Shown: positions 27,186 through 36,535 of the stretch, in pieces
Position numbering within the stretch: position 1 is the stretch's first letter
Layout of the letters: the number at the start of each line of letters is the position of its first letter
DNA from: Rivularia sp. PCC 7116
GTDB lineage: Bacteria; Cyanobacteriota; Cyanobacteriia; Cyanobacteriales; Nostocaceae
NCBI RefSeq assembly: GCF_000316665.1
Contig: NC_019678.1
Coordinates: 1,116,001 to 1,180,000, forward strand
Reading direction: 5' to 3'
DNA: 64,000 bases
Made by a program: the position numbers and the translations under genes
Notes under the pieces: generated by a model
What the model saw: the letters and a program-made list of their open reading frames with translations, nothing else
What the model was told of the DNA's origin: nothing
Databases searched by the model: none

Positions 27186-27248
27186 GATGCGTTACGGCAA
27201 TATAATTGATAACCTTTTATTCAAGGTAATTTTAAGCTATCACGCACC
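27186..27248. repeat. Palindromic repeat family, copy 4
   Basis: Ends GATGCGTTACGGC and GCTATCACGCACC match the family with several changes. It ends 36 bp before the start codon of the next gene, the gap being filled by CCCAATG heptamers. Confidence 0.7.
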
Positions 27249-27284
27249 TTGCAATTCTTCCCAATGCCCAATGCCCAATCCCCC

Positions 27285-29450
27285 ATGCCCAAATTCATCT
27301 ACACGCTATTTATATTTTTACTATTATTTATCCAACCAGTATGGGCTGCCGAGCCTCAACCACAGCGAAATATTTTAACTTTAGAATTATTACAAGAAAG
27401 AATTAATTCCCCTATCGTCAATGAAGGAAGTTTGACAATAGATTTACGGGAGATGGAAATTAATTTGCAACCTGAAAACAAGGATTTCAGGGATAATTTT
27501 TATAAATTTCTGCAAGATGAATTGCAAAAAAACGGTACAAAACCTGTAGGTTTAGATTTAAGCGATTCGATAATTAATGGCGATTTTATTGGTAGCGATT
27601 TAGGTTTAAGAACTCCTTTGTACGCTCAAGCGATTGCGCCAATTTTTACTGAAACCGAACAAAATCAACTCGAACGTTTGCGCGAAGTTTGTTTGCAATC
27701 CCTGGCTTATTCTGTTCCCAACTCTAGGGATTGTCGTTCGTTATTAGGAAAGGATGTAACAACTTCGGCTCAAATTTCGGTGTTTCGCGGTTCTTTAATT
27801 TTTAAGCAAACTCGTTTTAAAGGTAAGGTGGAATTTAACCATACCTTTTTTCTTCAACCCGTGGAAGGAGAAGATGCTATTTTTAATGATACTGCGAATT
27901 TAATCCAAGCAAGATTTAGCCGAAGAGTTAGTTTCGCAAATGCAAATTTTCGCCGTCAAGTTGATTTTGATGGAAGTGTTTTCTTTGATGAAGTAAATTT
28001 CAAGGAAGCTGAATTTAAAAAAAATGCTGAGTTGAAAAATACAACTTTTGAAGATTCCGCAAATTTTTCAAGTGCTAATTTTCAGCAGTTAGCTAATTTC
28101 AATCGCGCTCGTTGGGAAGGTACGACAAATTTTTCTAAAGCACGTTTTCTGGAACAAACTCAATTTACTAAAGCGAATTTTCAAGACTTTCTATTTTTAA
28201 AAGAAACAAGTTTTACACAATCTGTCATCTTTCGAGAGGCACAGTTTAATTCACCTGTAAACATGCGCGGTGCTAGCATTCTTAGTCAAGCTGATTTTAG
28301 CGATGCTGTTTTTGCTAAAGGTGCTTATCTCAACGTACCAAGTTTAATTTTTAATTCCGATAAAGCCAAAATTTTGGGTAATCCTGGTGAAATTGGTGCG
28401 ATGTTAAGAATACCTAGATTATCGGGGAATCAAAATGTGTTGCGTAATTTGATTCAAAATTTTCGGCAATTGCAGCAAATCCCCGATGCTAACGAATTAG
28501 AATACAGCAAACAGCGCTTGTATTCAAAGTATTTAATTCGTCGTTTGCTAGATGCGAATATAAACGATGCTTCAAAAAAACGTTTAATCAATTTGGGTTT
28601 TTCCAAAATTCAAGCAGAAGCAATTATTAAACGTCGTCAAAACGAACCCTTTCAAGTCAAAAGCGAACTACTGACATTAGCCGATATCGACGAAGAAACA
28701 TTTACACAACTTGCTTCGTGCTTTGTAGTCGGTGAAACTCTGACTCCAGTTAAATGGTTGCTGCAAGCATGGAAATGGTTGGGGTTAAGTTTGTTACTGT
28801 TGCTATCGGGATACGGAACAAATTTTTATCTCGTATTTGGTGTGGGAATAATTGCGATCGCGTTTTTTAGCATAGTATTTTGGTTAGTTGATAGATTTCG
28901 TCGGGTACATCCCAATAAAATTGTTCCTACAGTTTACGAAACCACTTGGATGTTAGGAAGTTTTGCTATCAGCACATTATTTGGTTTGATTGCCATCTTC
29001 CGCAACACACCACAACCGTTATTAACTTTAGCCTGCATAACGTTTATTATCGTACCTTTACCGGGTTTTTTATTGTTCCGACTTTACCAAGAAGGGCGTT
29101 ACCACGATTTAATGGAAACATCATACTTTACAGAAGATGGTACTTTAAGACAATTGCGGTTACTAATCGGACGTTTACCCGTAATCCCAAGGTATGAATT
29201 ATTTCGCGAACGTTATAAACATTTATTGTGGGATCGTCGCTGGAACTGGCTTAATTATTATGACTTTAGTTTGAATAACCTTTTAAAGCTAGGCTTCAAC
29301 GACGTTCGCTTGCGAGACGAACACCTCCCCGGAATTATCAGTACTTTAGCCTGGTATCAGTGGAGCTTAGGTATACTTTACATCACGTTAGTTTTATGGA
29401 CGCTTTCCCGCACTATTCCCGGATTGAACTTATTGATTTATCTTAAGTAA
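27285..29450 (+). CDS. Exported pentapeptide-repeat protein with C-terminal membrane helices
   Basis: A 721-residue protein. Residues 1-20 are a signal peptide or anchor ending QPVWAAEP. The middle (about residues 165-365) is a degenerate pentapeptide beta-helix of the A(N/D)F type (for example ANFSSANFQQLANFNRARW). Next comes a helix-hairpin-helix-like region (LINLGFSKIQAEAIIKRR, LTLADIDEETF). About five hydrophobic helices follow (GLSLLLLLSGYGTNF onward) with a last one at the C-terminus. The ATG at 27285 is the first that yields the hydrophobic leader; the upstream frame runs through CCCAATG repeats, and no Shine-Dalgarno sequence is seen. The combination suggests a membrane scaffold or sensor; the function is unknown. 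Confidence 0.8.
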   Translation: MPKFIYTLFIFLLLFIQPVWAAEPQPQRNILTLELLQERINSPIVNEGSLTIDLREMEINLQPENKDFRDNFYKFLQDELQKNGTKPVGLDLSDSIINGDFIGSDLGLRTPLYAQAIAPIFTETEQNQLERLREVCLQSLAYSVPNSRDCRSLLGKDVTTSAQISVFRGSLIFKQTRFKGKVEFNHTFFLQPVEGEDAIFNDTANLIQARFSRRVSFANANFRRQVDFDGSVFFDEVNFKEAEFKKNAELKNTTFEDSANFSSANFQQLANFNRARWEGTTNFSKARFLEQTQFTKANFQDFLFLKETSFTQSVIFREAQFNSPVNMRGASILSQADFSDAVFAKGAYLNVPSLIFNSDKAKILGNPGEIGAMLRIPRLSGNQNVLRNLIQNFRQLQQIPDANELEYSKQRLYSKYLIRRLLDANINDASKKRLINLGFSKIQAEAIIKRRQNEPFQVKSELLTLADIDEETFTQLASCFVVGETLTPVKWLLQAWKWLGLSLLLLLSGYGTNFYLVFGVGIIAIAFFSIVFWLVDRFRRVHPNKIVPTVYETTWMLGSFAISTLFGLIAIFRNTPQPLLTLACITFIIVPLPGFLLFRLYQEGRYHDLMETSYFTEDGTLRQLRLLIGRLPVIPRYELFRERYKHLLWDRRWNWLNYYDFSLNNLLKLGFNDVRLRDEHLPGIISTLAWYQWSLGILYITLVLWTLSRTIPGLNLLIYLK

Positions 29451-29631
29451 TTAATTGGGCATTGGGCATTGGGGATTGGGCATTGGTAATGGGTAATTGG
29501 TAAGAAATTAAAATATTAACTAACCACTAACTATCACGGATTAAATGGATTTCACTGATTTCACTGATTGATTTATTACTAACTAACAACAAACAACTAA
29601 CCACTAACAACTAACAACTAACAACTAATTT
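29451..29631. repeat. Heptamer repeat field upstream of exonuclease III
   Basis: GGGCATT/GGTAATT heptamers, a TTTCACTGATT duplicate and CTAACAA heptamers fill the whole 181-bp gap. The last unit lies within three bases of the exonuclease III start codon. Confidence 0.85.
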
Positions 29632-30429
29632 ATGAAAATTGCTACTTGGAATGTAAACTCAATTAGAACTCGTTTAGAACACGCTATTAATTGGTTAAAA
29701 GCAAGCGATGTTGATGTGCTTTGTTTGCAGGAAACTAAGGTTGTAGATGAACTTTTTCCGAAAGAACCTTTTGAAGAGTTAGGCTATCATCTTTATACTT
29801 CGGGACAGAAATCATACAACGGTGTTGCTATAGTTAGCCGTCAACCTTTAGAAGATGTTTCAGTTGGCTTTACTTCTATTTTGCCCGATGTAGATGCAAA
29901 ATGGGACGAACAAAAACGGGTAATTTCAGGTGTAATTAATGGTATTAGAATCATCAATCTTTACGTACCCAACGGTTCTTCTATAGGTAGTGAAAAATAT
30001 GAATATAAATTGCAGTGGTTAAAAATATTGGGAGATTATTTACAGAAACAATTGAAATCTACACCTAATATATGCATGTGCGGAGATTTTAATATAGCTT
30101 TAGAAGACAAAGATATTCATGAAAAAGCCAAACCAGCAACTCATATCATGTCATCCGATGCAGAACGGCAAGCCCTACGAGATAATGTTTTAAGTTTGGG
30201 TTTTGCCGACGCATTTCGTAAATTTACCTCAGAAGCCGGACATTTCAGTTGGTGGGATTATCGAGCCGCCGGATTTCCCCGTAACCGAGGCTGGCGCATC
30301 GATCATCATTATCTCACACCCGACTTATACGAAAGTGCAAAAAGCTGCACCATCGACATCGAACCCAGAAAATTAACCCAGCCAAGCGATCATACACCGG
30401 TGGTGGTGGAGTTAGGAGTGAGCAGTTAA
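29632..30429 (+). CDS. xth: Exodeoxyribonuclease III (AP endonuclease)
   Basis: A 265-residue member of the exonuclease III/AP endonuclease family, of normal length. It starts KIATWNVNSIRTRL, and LCLQETKV carries the metal-binding Glu. YNGVAIVSR, CMCGDFNIALEDKDIH (catalytic Asp-Asn) and RIDHHYLTP with PSDHTPVV (catalytic His) complete the active site. It incises abasic sites and trims 3' ends in base-excision repair. No ribosome-binding site separates the heptamer repeats from the ATG. It is encoded alone; the HlyD gene 120 bp downstream is functionally unrelated. Confidence 0.93.
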   Translation: MKIATWNVNSIRTRLEHAINWLKASDVDVLCLQETKVVDELFPKEPFEELGYHLYTSGQKSYNGVAIVSRQPLEDVSVGFTSILPDVDAKWDEQKRVISGVINGIRIINLYVPNGSSIGSEKYEYKLQWLKILGDYLQKQLKSTPNICMCGDFNIALEDKDIHEKAKPATHIMSSDAERQALRDNVLSLGFADAFRKFTSEAGHFSWWDYRAAGFPRNRGWRIDHHYLTPDLYESAKSCTIDIEPRKLTQPSDHTPVVVELGVSS

Positions 30430-30549
30430 CTGTTGTTAGTTGTTAGTTGTTAGTTGTTGGTGGTTAGTTTATATTTTTTACCTCTTACCAATTACCCATT
30501 ACCCATTACCCATTACCCATTACCAATTACCCATTACCAATTACCAATT
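30430..30549. repeat. GTTAGTT and CCCATTA heptamers ending at the hlyD-like ATG
   Basis: The array consists of TTGTTAG units, then about nine CCCATTA/CCAATTA units. The last unit, CCAATTA, supplies the A of the start codon ATG. No Shine-Dalgarno sequence remains. Confidence 0.9.
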
Positions 30550-32046
30550 ATGAAATATTCTTTAGTTGCCGATGCATCCCAAGCACAAAGGACAAAACAA
30601 GAATTTGCAAAACCCGACGAACAGTTATCTTATGAGTTGGGTAAAGCCGTACAGGAATTACCACCGCTTTATACCAGACTTTTAGCGGGAACTATTAGCG
30701 CTATTGTGTTTGGTTCGATTACTTGGGCGTATTTTTCCAAAATAGATGAGGTGGCTACTGCACCGGGAAAAATTGTTGCTGCGACACAAATTAGACCAGT
30801 TACATCTTTGGGTAATGGTTCAATTTTGAAAGTGGAGGTTAAAGAAGGAGATACAGTTGAAAAAGGGCAAGTATTAATTCAACGCGATCCAGATTTGCAG
30901 CAAGCAGATGTCGTTCGTTTGGCGAAAAGCGCTAATTTAATCCGAGATGATTTACGCCGCTTGGATGCCGAACGTACTGGGGCTAATACAGCAGGGAATG
31001 AATTACAAGATGAGCTTTTGCAGTCTCGCTTAAAAGATTACCAAGCACGTCAAACTGCTGCGGAAGCGGAAGCAAATCGTCAAGCAGCCCTGGTAAAACA
31101 AGCAAAAGTGCGTTTAACTCGCTTGCAAGAAAATCTTGCTAATGCCAAAACTGGTTTAAAAAATGCCATATCAAACAAGAACAATGCCCAGGAGCTTCGC
31201 GATAAAGTTGGCAGCAATGTAGCTTTAGCGAAGAAAAGAGAAGAAGGTTTACGCGGTTTGACTACTCAAGGTGCTGTGCCGCGACTCGATTATTTGGATG
31301 CACAGGATAGACTCAACCGGGCTAATGCTGAAATTACCAGAGCTGCGGATCAAATAATTAACGCAAAAACAAAAGTAACCGAAGCAGAAGACAAAGTTAC
31401 ATCTTTGCAAAAAGACTTAGCCGCACAGCAACAAGAAATCAGCCAAGCACAAGCAGCTTTTGAAGCAGCACAGAGTCAAGCACAGCGCTTAGCTTCAGAA
31501 CGTCAAAGTGAAATTCTCAGTCAAATCAACAAGCGCAAAGAAGAATTAACTAATATTACAGGTCAGTTAGAACAAGCCAAAAAACAGCAACAATTAGAAA
31601 CTATCAAAGCTCCGGTACCTGGGGTAGTGTACGACGTTAAAGCTACTATTGGTCCCGTACAATCAGGGGAACAGTTGCTTTCAATTGTACCCGAAGGAGA
31701 AGAATTGTTATTAGAAGTCAAAGTCCTCAACCGCGACATTGGTTTTATTAATAAAGGAATGCAAGCAAAAGTTAAACTAGCAACTTTTCCTTTCCAAGAA
31801 TTTGGTGCGATTAATGGCGAAGTAGTTAGTGTTAGTCCTAATGCAGTAGTTGATGAAGAATTAGGACTGGTATTTCCCACCACGGTTAAGTTAAATAAAA
31901 ATAGTTTAGTCGTGCGCGGTGAAGAAGTCGGGTTTACACCTGGAATGACTGCTAATGCTGAAATTGTTACCCGTAAAAAATCAATTTTGACATTCTTAGT
32001 TGAGCCAGTAACCCGTCGCTTTAGCGAAGCATTTTCTGTGAGGTAG
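30550..32046 (+). CDS. HlyD-family membrane fusion protein of a type I secretion system
   Basis: A 498-residue periplasmic adaptor. A single transmembrane helix (LLAGTISAIVFGSITWAYF, about residues 40-58) follows a cytosolic N-terminus. Next is the first half of a lipoyl-like domain (GSILKVEVKEGDTVEKGQVL), a coiled coil of over 200 residues rich in Ala, Gln and Lys, the second lipoyl half (TIKAPVPGVVYDVKATIGPV) and a beta-barrel/MPL region ending NAEIVTRKKSIL. HlyD adaptors bridge an inner-membrane ABC transporter and an outer-membrane TolC channel. The likely ABC partner in this window is the split gene 15 kb away, preceded by a parvulin. The start codon merges with the heptamer array. Confidence 0.9.
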   Translation: MKYSLVADASQAQRTKQEFAKPDEQLSYELGKAVQELPPLYTRLLAGTISAIVFGSITWAYFSKIDEVATAPGKIVAATQIRPVTSLGNGSILKVEVKEGDTVEKGQVLIQRDPDLQQADVVRLAKSANLIRDDLRRLDAERTGANTAGNELQDELLQSRLKDYQARQTAAEAEANRQAALVKQAKVRLTRLQENLANAKTGLKNAISNKNNAQELRDKVGSNVALAKKREEGLRGLTTQGAVPRLDYLDAQDRLNRANAEITRAADQIINAKTKVTEAEDKVTSLQKDLAAQQQEISQAQAAFEAAQSQAQRLASERQSEILSQINKRKEELTNITGQLEQAKKQQQLETIKAPVPGVVYDVKATIGPVQSGEQLLSIVPEGEELLLEVKVLNRDIGFINKGMQAKVKLATFPFQEFGAINGEVVSVSPNAVVDEELGLVFPTTVKLNKNSLVVRGEEVGFTPGMTANAEIVTRKKSILTFLVEPVTRRFSEAFSVR

Positions 32047-32163
32047 TAGTTAGTAGTTAGTAGTTAGTAGTTAGTGGTTAGTAGTTAGTAGTTAGTAGTT
32101 AGTGGTTAGTGGTTAGTAGTTAGTAGTTAGTGGTTAGTAGTTAGTAGTTAGTGGTTAGTAGTT
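32044..32163. repeat. GTAGTTA/GTGGTTA heptamer array
   Basis: About seventeen tandem 7-bp units of GTAGTTA with GTGGTTA variants, starting inside the hlyD-like stop codon region. A short GTTCACT run (complement of GTGAACA) follows near 32179-32200. Confidence 0.92.
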
Positions 32164-32213
32164 AGTTGCTTTATTAACTGTTCACTGTTCACTGTTCACT
32201 GATAACTGCTAAC

Positions 32214-33206
32214 TCAAGCTCCTCTAAACTTAATAAATATTACCCCTATCAAACCTAATAAAAGTATTATCCAAGCTCCAGAAGCAAATTTAGTCAGCTT
32301 TTTGGCTTGGATATTTTCCAACCAACCGCTAGGGCGTACATCTTGCAGTAAAAGAGTGGCGATCGCTGCTAAATTCAAGCTGGCAATATTGGCAAAAACT
32401 AGTACCATTGCTCCAAAAGCGGGTTCCCATTCACCAGAACCCATTAACATTCCCCAGGTGACTAAGGGAGGTAGTAAAGCAACCGAAACCATTACACCAA
32501 CAATAGAACTGATTTCGCCAGCAGTTAAAGAAATAGCAGCGGCAGCACCGGAAGCCAGCGCTACAACAATATCGGGCAAAGTTAGTTTGGTGCGGAGCGC
32601 GATTTCTGGTAAGTCTGGGCTGATAGGAATCAACAAACCGATTAAAATCGAAAAAAGAATCGGAATTGTAATCCCCACAAATCCAACTTTTATAGTTTTT
32701 AAAGCTAAAGATAAATCTCCTAAAATAGTAGCAACTGCTAACGCCATGTTGGGTTTGAGTAATGGTGCTATCACCATTGCACCGATTATCACCACTTCAC
32801 TACCGCGTACCAAACCAACAGCAGCAATACTAGAAGATAGCAACAATAAAGAAATTTGCGTCCAGGAAAAATGAACGCTTGTGGCTACATTAGTATAAAT
32901 TTCTTCGCGATTGATGCGATTTGGTGCATCTTGCAAATTAAATGAATTCTCGGATGATTCCAACCTAGGTAAGGAAGCTTCTACTGGTAGTAGCAGCAAT
33001 CGAAAACCTTCTACTTCCGTGAACTGGGAAACTAAACAATCAACTAAAGGCTCTACTTGTCCGCTTGAAAGCAATATTTTAAACAACAGTTGATTATTCT
33101 CTAATTTTTTTTGCCAAACTTCCAAAGAAGAATATTCGGCGATTAATTCTTCAAATCGTTCACCTTTTTCCTGTGGTAGATAAACCTCAACCAAGCGTAG
33201 ATTCAT
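32214..33206 (-). CDS. DUF389 family membrane protein (TIGR00341-like)
   Basis: A 330-residue protein. The N-terminal ferredoxin-like region (RLVEVYLPQEKGERF, about residues 1-75) precedes five or six transmembrane helices. The family hallmark GAMVIAPLLKPNMALAVATILGD lies in two parts at about residues 140-165, and GAAAAISLTAGEISSIVGVMV is the second conserved membrane segment. DUF389 proteins are widespread inner-membrane proteins whose transport substrate or role is unknown to me. The gene is convergent with the HlyD gene across a heptamer array, and no partner is co-directional, so context gives no function. Confidence 0.88.
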   Translation of the reverse strand: MNLRLVEVYLPQEKGERFEELIAEYSSLEVWQKKLENNQLLFKILLSSGQVEPLVDCLVSQFTEVEGFRLLLLPVEASLPRLESSENSFNLQDAPNRINREEIYTNVATSVHFSWTQISLLLLSSSIAAVGLVRGSEVVIIGAMVIAPLLKPNMALAVATILGDLSLALKTIKVGFVGITIPILFSILIGLLIPISPDLPEIALRTKLTLPDIVVALASGAAAAISLTAGEISSIVGVMVSVALLPPLVTWGMLMGSGEWEPAFGAMVLVFANIASLNLAAIATLLLQDVRPSGWLENIQAKKLTKFASGAWIILLLGLIGVIFIKFRGA

Positions 33207-33769
33207 GTGCGGCGATGTTTAAAAAAGTTTTTGGTACTAGTGATTAAGCCTAGCTGATTCTAACCGAAAAAGCTTGTTCTATCTAATACGCTGCTGGTAT
33301 GAGTTTAATTTATGACTTTGTACCGTTGCTATTTTTATATGCATCCTCAAATACATATAGTCTTGCGTATCAATACTTACAATATATCCTAGTTTTTCAA
33401 AGAATATATATAGCCTTTAAAAATTATCAAATTTTAAAGTTGAAAATATGAATATAGCAATAAGTAATTTAATCGTCTTATTTTCTTAAACATTTTTTGT
33501 AGGTTCAGCTTATTTCAATAGAAATAACTTTATCTTCTTATCAGCAAAGTCACCCTTGGGAATATCTATTTTCTCAAGTTACAAAATATATATACAAACA
33601 ATTTGTTAACAGGACTTACCTAAATATTTATCGTGATGTTTAATTATTGGAATTCGGTAAGCCTACTTTTTAATAAAAATTTAGCTTAATAAAATCTGAG
33701 CTAGAAAGCAACATTCATTTGTTGCTATTTAATGCTGAAAAAATTAATCAATATAAAAAATAAGTATAC
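33207..33769. other. AT-rich divergent intergenic region
   Basis: 563 bp between the DUF389 and CAP genes, unusually AT-rich with no repeat or ORF that I can support. Promoters for both flanking genes must lie here but none has a clear consensus. Confidence 0.45.
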
Positions 33770-34483
33770 ATGCGGTTATCTTCTTGGTTGACTTTGCCAA
33801 CATCTTTATTAATAGCTACTTGCTGTCAGTTTTCTGCAATTGAACCGATTTTTGCACAATCGTCAGTTGAAGCTACTGTTACTCAAGCCAAAAAAAATAG
33901 CCCAACTTTATTAGCAAAATCAAGTTACCTCTCGCAGCTAGAAAAAGAGGTAATCATTGAAATGAATAAAGTACGGCAAAATCCTCAATCATATATTCCC
34001 ATTCTCCAAGAGTATAAACAGCGCTTTGAGGGAAACAAAATCAAAATTGGCGATCGCAAATACATGATGACTAAAGAAGGAGTTGCAGTAGTTGACGAAG
34101 CAATTGAATTTCTCTCCAAACAGCAACCTGTCGGTTCGCTAATTCCATCGAGGGGAATGTCTTTAGGAGCTAAAGACCATGTTAAGGACCAAGGTGTTAC
34201 GGGTAAATACGGCCATTATGGTAGCGATAAAAGTGACCCTTTTACTCGCGTTAACCGCTATGGAAAATGGCGAAAGATAGCAGGAGAGAATATTGCTTAC
34301 GGTTACAAAACCGCTCAAGATATTGTTATGCAGCTAATTATTGATGACGGCATACCTAATCGCGGTCATAGAATAACTATGTTCAATCCTGAATACAATA
34401 CTACTGGAGTCGCTTTTGGGAACCACTCTGTCTATAGAGTTATGTGTGTGATTACATATGCCGGTGATTATGAGGAATTGTAA
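33770..34483 (+). CDS. Secreted CAP (SCP/PR-1-like) domain protein
   Basis: A 237-residue exported protein. Residues 1-30 are a signal peptide (ending EPIFAQ). The CAP domain spans about residues 60-235: [16 protein letters not shown] is the opening helix, [13 protein letters not shown] and [14 protein letters not shown] supply the first conserved His and acidic residues, GENIAYG is the CAP2-like signature, and [19 protein letters not shown] supplies the second His-bearing CAP1-like motif. Bacterial CAP proteins are extracellular; some bind calcium, lipids or cell-wall material. It lies at the left edge of a cluster of secreted peptidases and is convergent with a subtilisin gene. Confidence 0.9.
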   Translation: MRLSSWLTLPTSLLIATCCQFSAIEPIFAQSSVEATVTQAKKNSPTLLAKSSYLSQLEKEVIIEMNKVRQNPQSYIPILQEYKQRFEGNKIKIGDRKYMMTKEGVAVVDEAIEFLSKQQPVGSLIPSRGMSLGAKDHVKDQGVTGKYGHYGSDKSDPFTRVNRYGKWRKIAGENIAYGYKTAQDIVMQLIIDDGIPNRGHRITMFNPEYNTTGVAFGNHSVYRVMCVITYAGDYEEL

Positions 34484-34545
34484 ATTTATTCAATTTCGAT
34501 TTAGTGGTTTGTCTTATTAGTTTCGAGGGGTTAATCATTGTTCGT

Positions 34546-34602
34546 AGTTGCGCTTTAGCGCCTCATATTCCGGTATCCGGAGGCGCTAAAGCGCAACTAC
34601 TA
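34546..34602. terminator. Perfect 21-bp-stem palindrome between convergent genes
   Basis: GTAGTTGCGCTTTAGCGC continues into CTC and pairs without mismatch over 21 bp with its complement, around a 15-base loop. It lies between the CAP stop (34483) and the subtilisin stop (34630), so it can serve both strands. The sequence resembles a repeat common in cyanobacterial genomes and is not a dedicated U-tailed terminator. Confidence 0.75.
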
Positions 34603-34629
34603 ACCCTTCAGAATTAATCAAATATACTA

Positions 34630-36156
34630 CTATCTCTCAAGCCTTAACAGAACTTCATCCTCTTCAAGCATACTTTCAATATCGTCGCTAAATAATCGAT
34701 TATTAGGATTTTTCCAAGCATTTTGTTGATAATTGATGAACTGCGATTCAGAATACGGTTTTGCAGACTTATCAATGCTCATTGAGGAATCAAAAACCAT
34801 AGTCTTACCAGAATCAAAACTTCTACTAAAACTTGGCATTATAGGATTACTATCAAAATCAAAGTTAAACTCAGAATCACCGCTTGGAATCAAATCAGGA
34901 AAATAATCGGTTAAATCCGGTAGTATAGGTTGATTACTCGCCTCATTTTTCGATGTTTCTTCAAGAGTCTGCCGTATCAGATTACTATCAAAACTGGGAT
35001 TCGCACTTAACATTAAAGCAACAACTCCTGCAACATGTGGAGTTGCCATAGAAGTACCGCTATAGGATTCATATTTATTGTCTGGAAGAGTAGAGTAAAT
35101 ATCGACTCCCGGAGCAGTAACGTATGTTAACTCTTCAGAACCTGCTTGATTAGAAAATGAAGCCATGTTTTTATCTTCATCTATAGCTCCTACGGCAATT
35201 CCATATTCATCTGCATAGCGAGCCGGATAGAGGGGCATATCACCGCCGCTATTTCCAGCAGCCATGACTACGGTTACACCTTGCTCGCTGGCGTATTGTA
35301 TAGCTTCTGAGACACCAAAACTAGGAAAAGAACCACCAAGTGAAAGATTAATTACATCCGCTCCATTATCTACAGCGTAATAAATACCATCAGCAACCGC
35401 AGTATTAGATCCAGAACCGAAATCATCCAAAACTTTTACCGGCATTATTTGAGCATCATAAGCAATACCGGTTACACCAAAACCATTCTTTTCACCAGCA
35501 ATAGTTCCAGAAACATGAGTACCATGTCCATCAACATCGATAGTACTGTTGTTATCTCCATCAAAATTCCAGCCATAGAAATCATCTATATAGCCATTAC
35601 CATCATCATCCTTACCGTTATTTTCAATCTCGCCGCTATTAGTCCAAATATTATTTTTTAAATCGTCGTGAGTGTAATCCACGCCAGTATCTAGTACTGC
35701 AACAACTACACCTTCACCCGTATATCCTTGCTCCCATACTTCTGGTGCATTAACTGCATCAGCCCCCCAATTCTTACCTCCTTTATCGGGAACATCATCA
35801 AAAGTATCTTCTCCAATAACTCTTGCTACTGCTTCTGATGCATCTACTAAACCATAGCCAGTTTCAGAGCTATATTCATCGCTATCTAAAGCAGAAAAAT
35901 TTGCAGTTTGATTAGTACCAGTTTGATTGGAACTGTAACTGTCAGCACTTAATTGATTTGTGCTACCTACATCCTGTAAATCGGAGTTATTTTGATTGAG
36001 TATTGCAGAATCATTATGAGAATATTCAATACTACTACGAGCTAAAAAGTTTAGACTATTGGATGTTAAATCATCACTTAACTCATTTGTCGGGGTAATA
36101 TAATTAATGTTAGCTGATTCAGAAAATAAATCGCTATTACTAAAATTAACTTGCAT
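34630..36156 (-). CDS. Subtilisin-like serine peptidase (family S8)
   Basis: A 508-residue peptidase. The catalytic triad is Asp156 (VAVLDTGVD), His211 (VDGHGTHVSGT) and Ser369 (SGTSMATPHVAG); Asn302 in AAGNSGG is the oxyanion residue. A calcium-loop-like DDDGNGYIDD lies between the first two. The N-terminal 110 residues are Ser/Asn-rich and disordered-looking. There is no Sec signal, and the C-terminal 110 residues are acidic and Ser-rich. That layout fits a type I secretion substrate or a leaderless export route. It is the first of three large leftward peptidase genes between the HlyD-like and HlyB-like genes. Family assignment is certain; route and substrates are inferred. Confidence 0.93.
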   Translation of the reverse strand: MQVNFSNSDLFSESANINYITPTNELSDDLTSNSLNFLARSSIEYSHNDSAILNQNNSDLQDVGSTNQLSADSYSSNQTGTNQTANFSALDSDEYSSETGYGLVDASEAVARVIGEDTFDDVPDKGGKNWGADAVNAPEVWEQGYTGEGVVVAVLDTGVDYTHDDLKNNIWTNSGEIENNGKDDDGNGYIDDFYGWNFDGDNNSTIDVDGHGTHVSGTIAGEKNGFGVTGIAYDAQIMPVKVLDDFGSGSNTAVADGIYYAVDNGADVINLSLGGSFPSFGVSEAIQYASEQGVTVVMAAGNSGGDMPLYPARYADEYGIAVGAIDEDKNMASFSNQAGSEELTYVTAPGVDIYSTLPDNKYESYSGTSMATPHVAGVVALMLSANPSFDSNLIRQTLEETSKNEASNQPILPDLTDYFPDLIPSGDSEFNFDFDSNPIMPSFSRSFDSGKTMVFDSSMSIDKSAKPYSESQFINYQQNAWKNPNNRLFSDDIESMLEEDEVLLRLER

Positions 36157-36535
36157 AATATTTGACTCGGTAAAAGGTTTGTTTTTATTTAGATGACAGC
36201 ATTCTCTATAAGAAACTGAAAATTTATTCAGACTTTTAGCTGAGAAAATATTCTGTTTAAATATAATTACTATGAATTTAAAACTTAAAATGCCAATTAT
36301 TTAACAATAACTTTATTTTGTAAATGCTAATTCATATTATTCAATAAATGATAATAAAATAACATTCAATTTAAACAAGTATTTTTATCAAAATGTATAG
36401 TTTAAACTTTTTATCTTTGTGAATATGTTCCTGCCCGATATAATCGCTTTAAATACTTAAAAAAATAATCACAGTAGGGAATACCACTCCCTACTGCCGT
36501 ATTATATTCATTCTTGAAAGTATCGTAATCCTTTA
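36157..36535. other. Intergenic region between subtilisin and calpain-like genes
   Basis: AT-rich, 379 bp, holding the leftward promoter of the subtilisin gene and the calpain-gene terminator at 36462-36496. No other structure is seen. Confidence 0.5.
36462..36496 (-). terminator. Rho-independent terminator of the calpain-like gene
   Basis: CAGTAGGGA pairs perfectly with TCCCTACTG around a seven-base loop. On the complement it is followed by TGATTATTTTTTT. It lies 40 bp beyond the stop at 36536. Confidence 0.88.
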
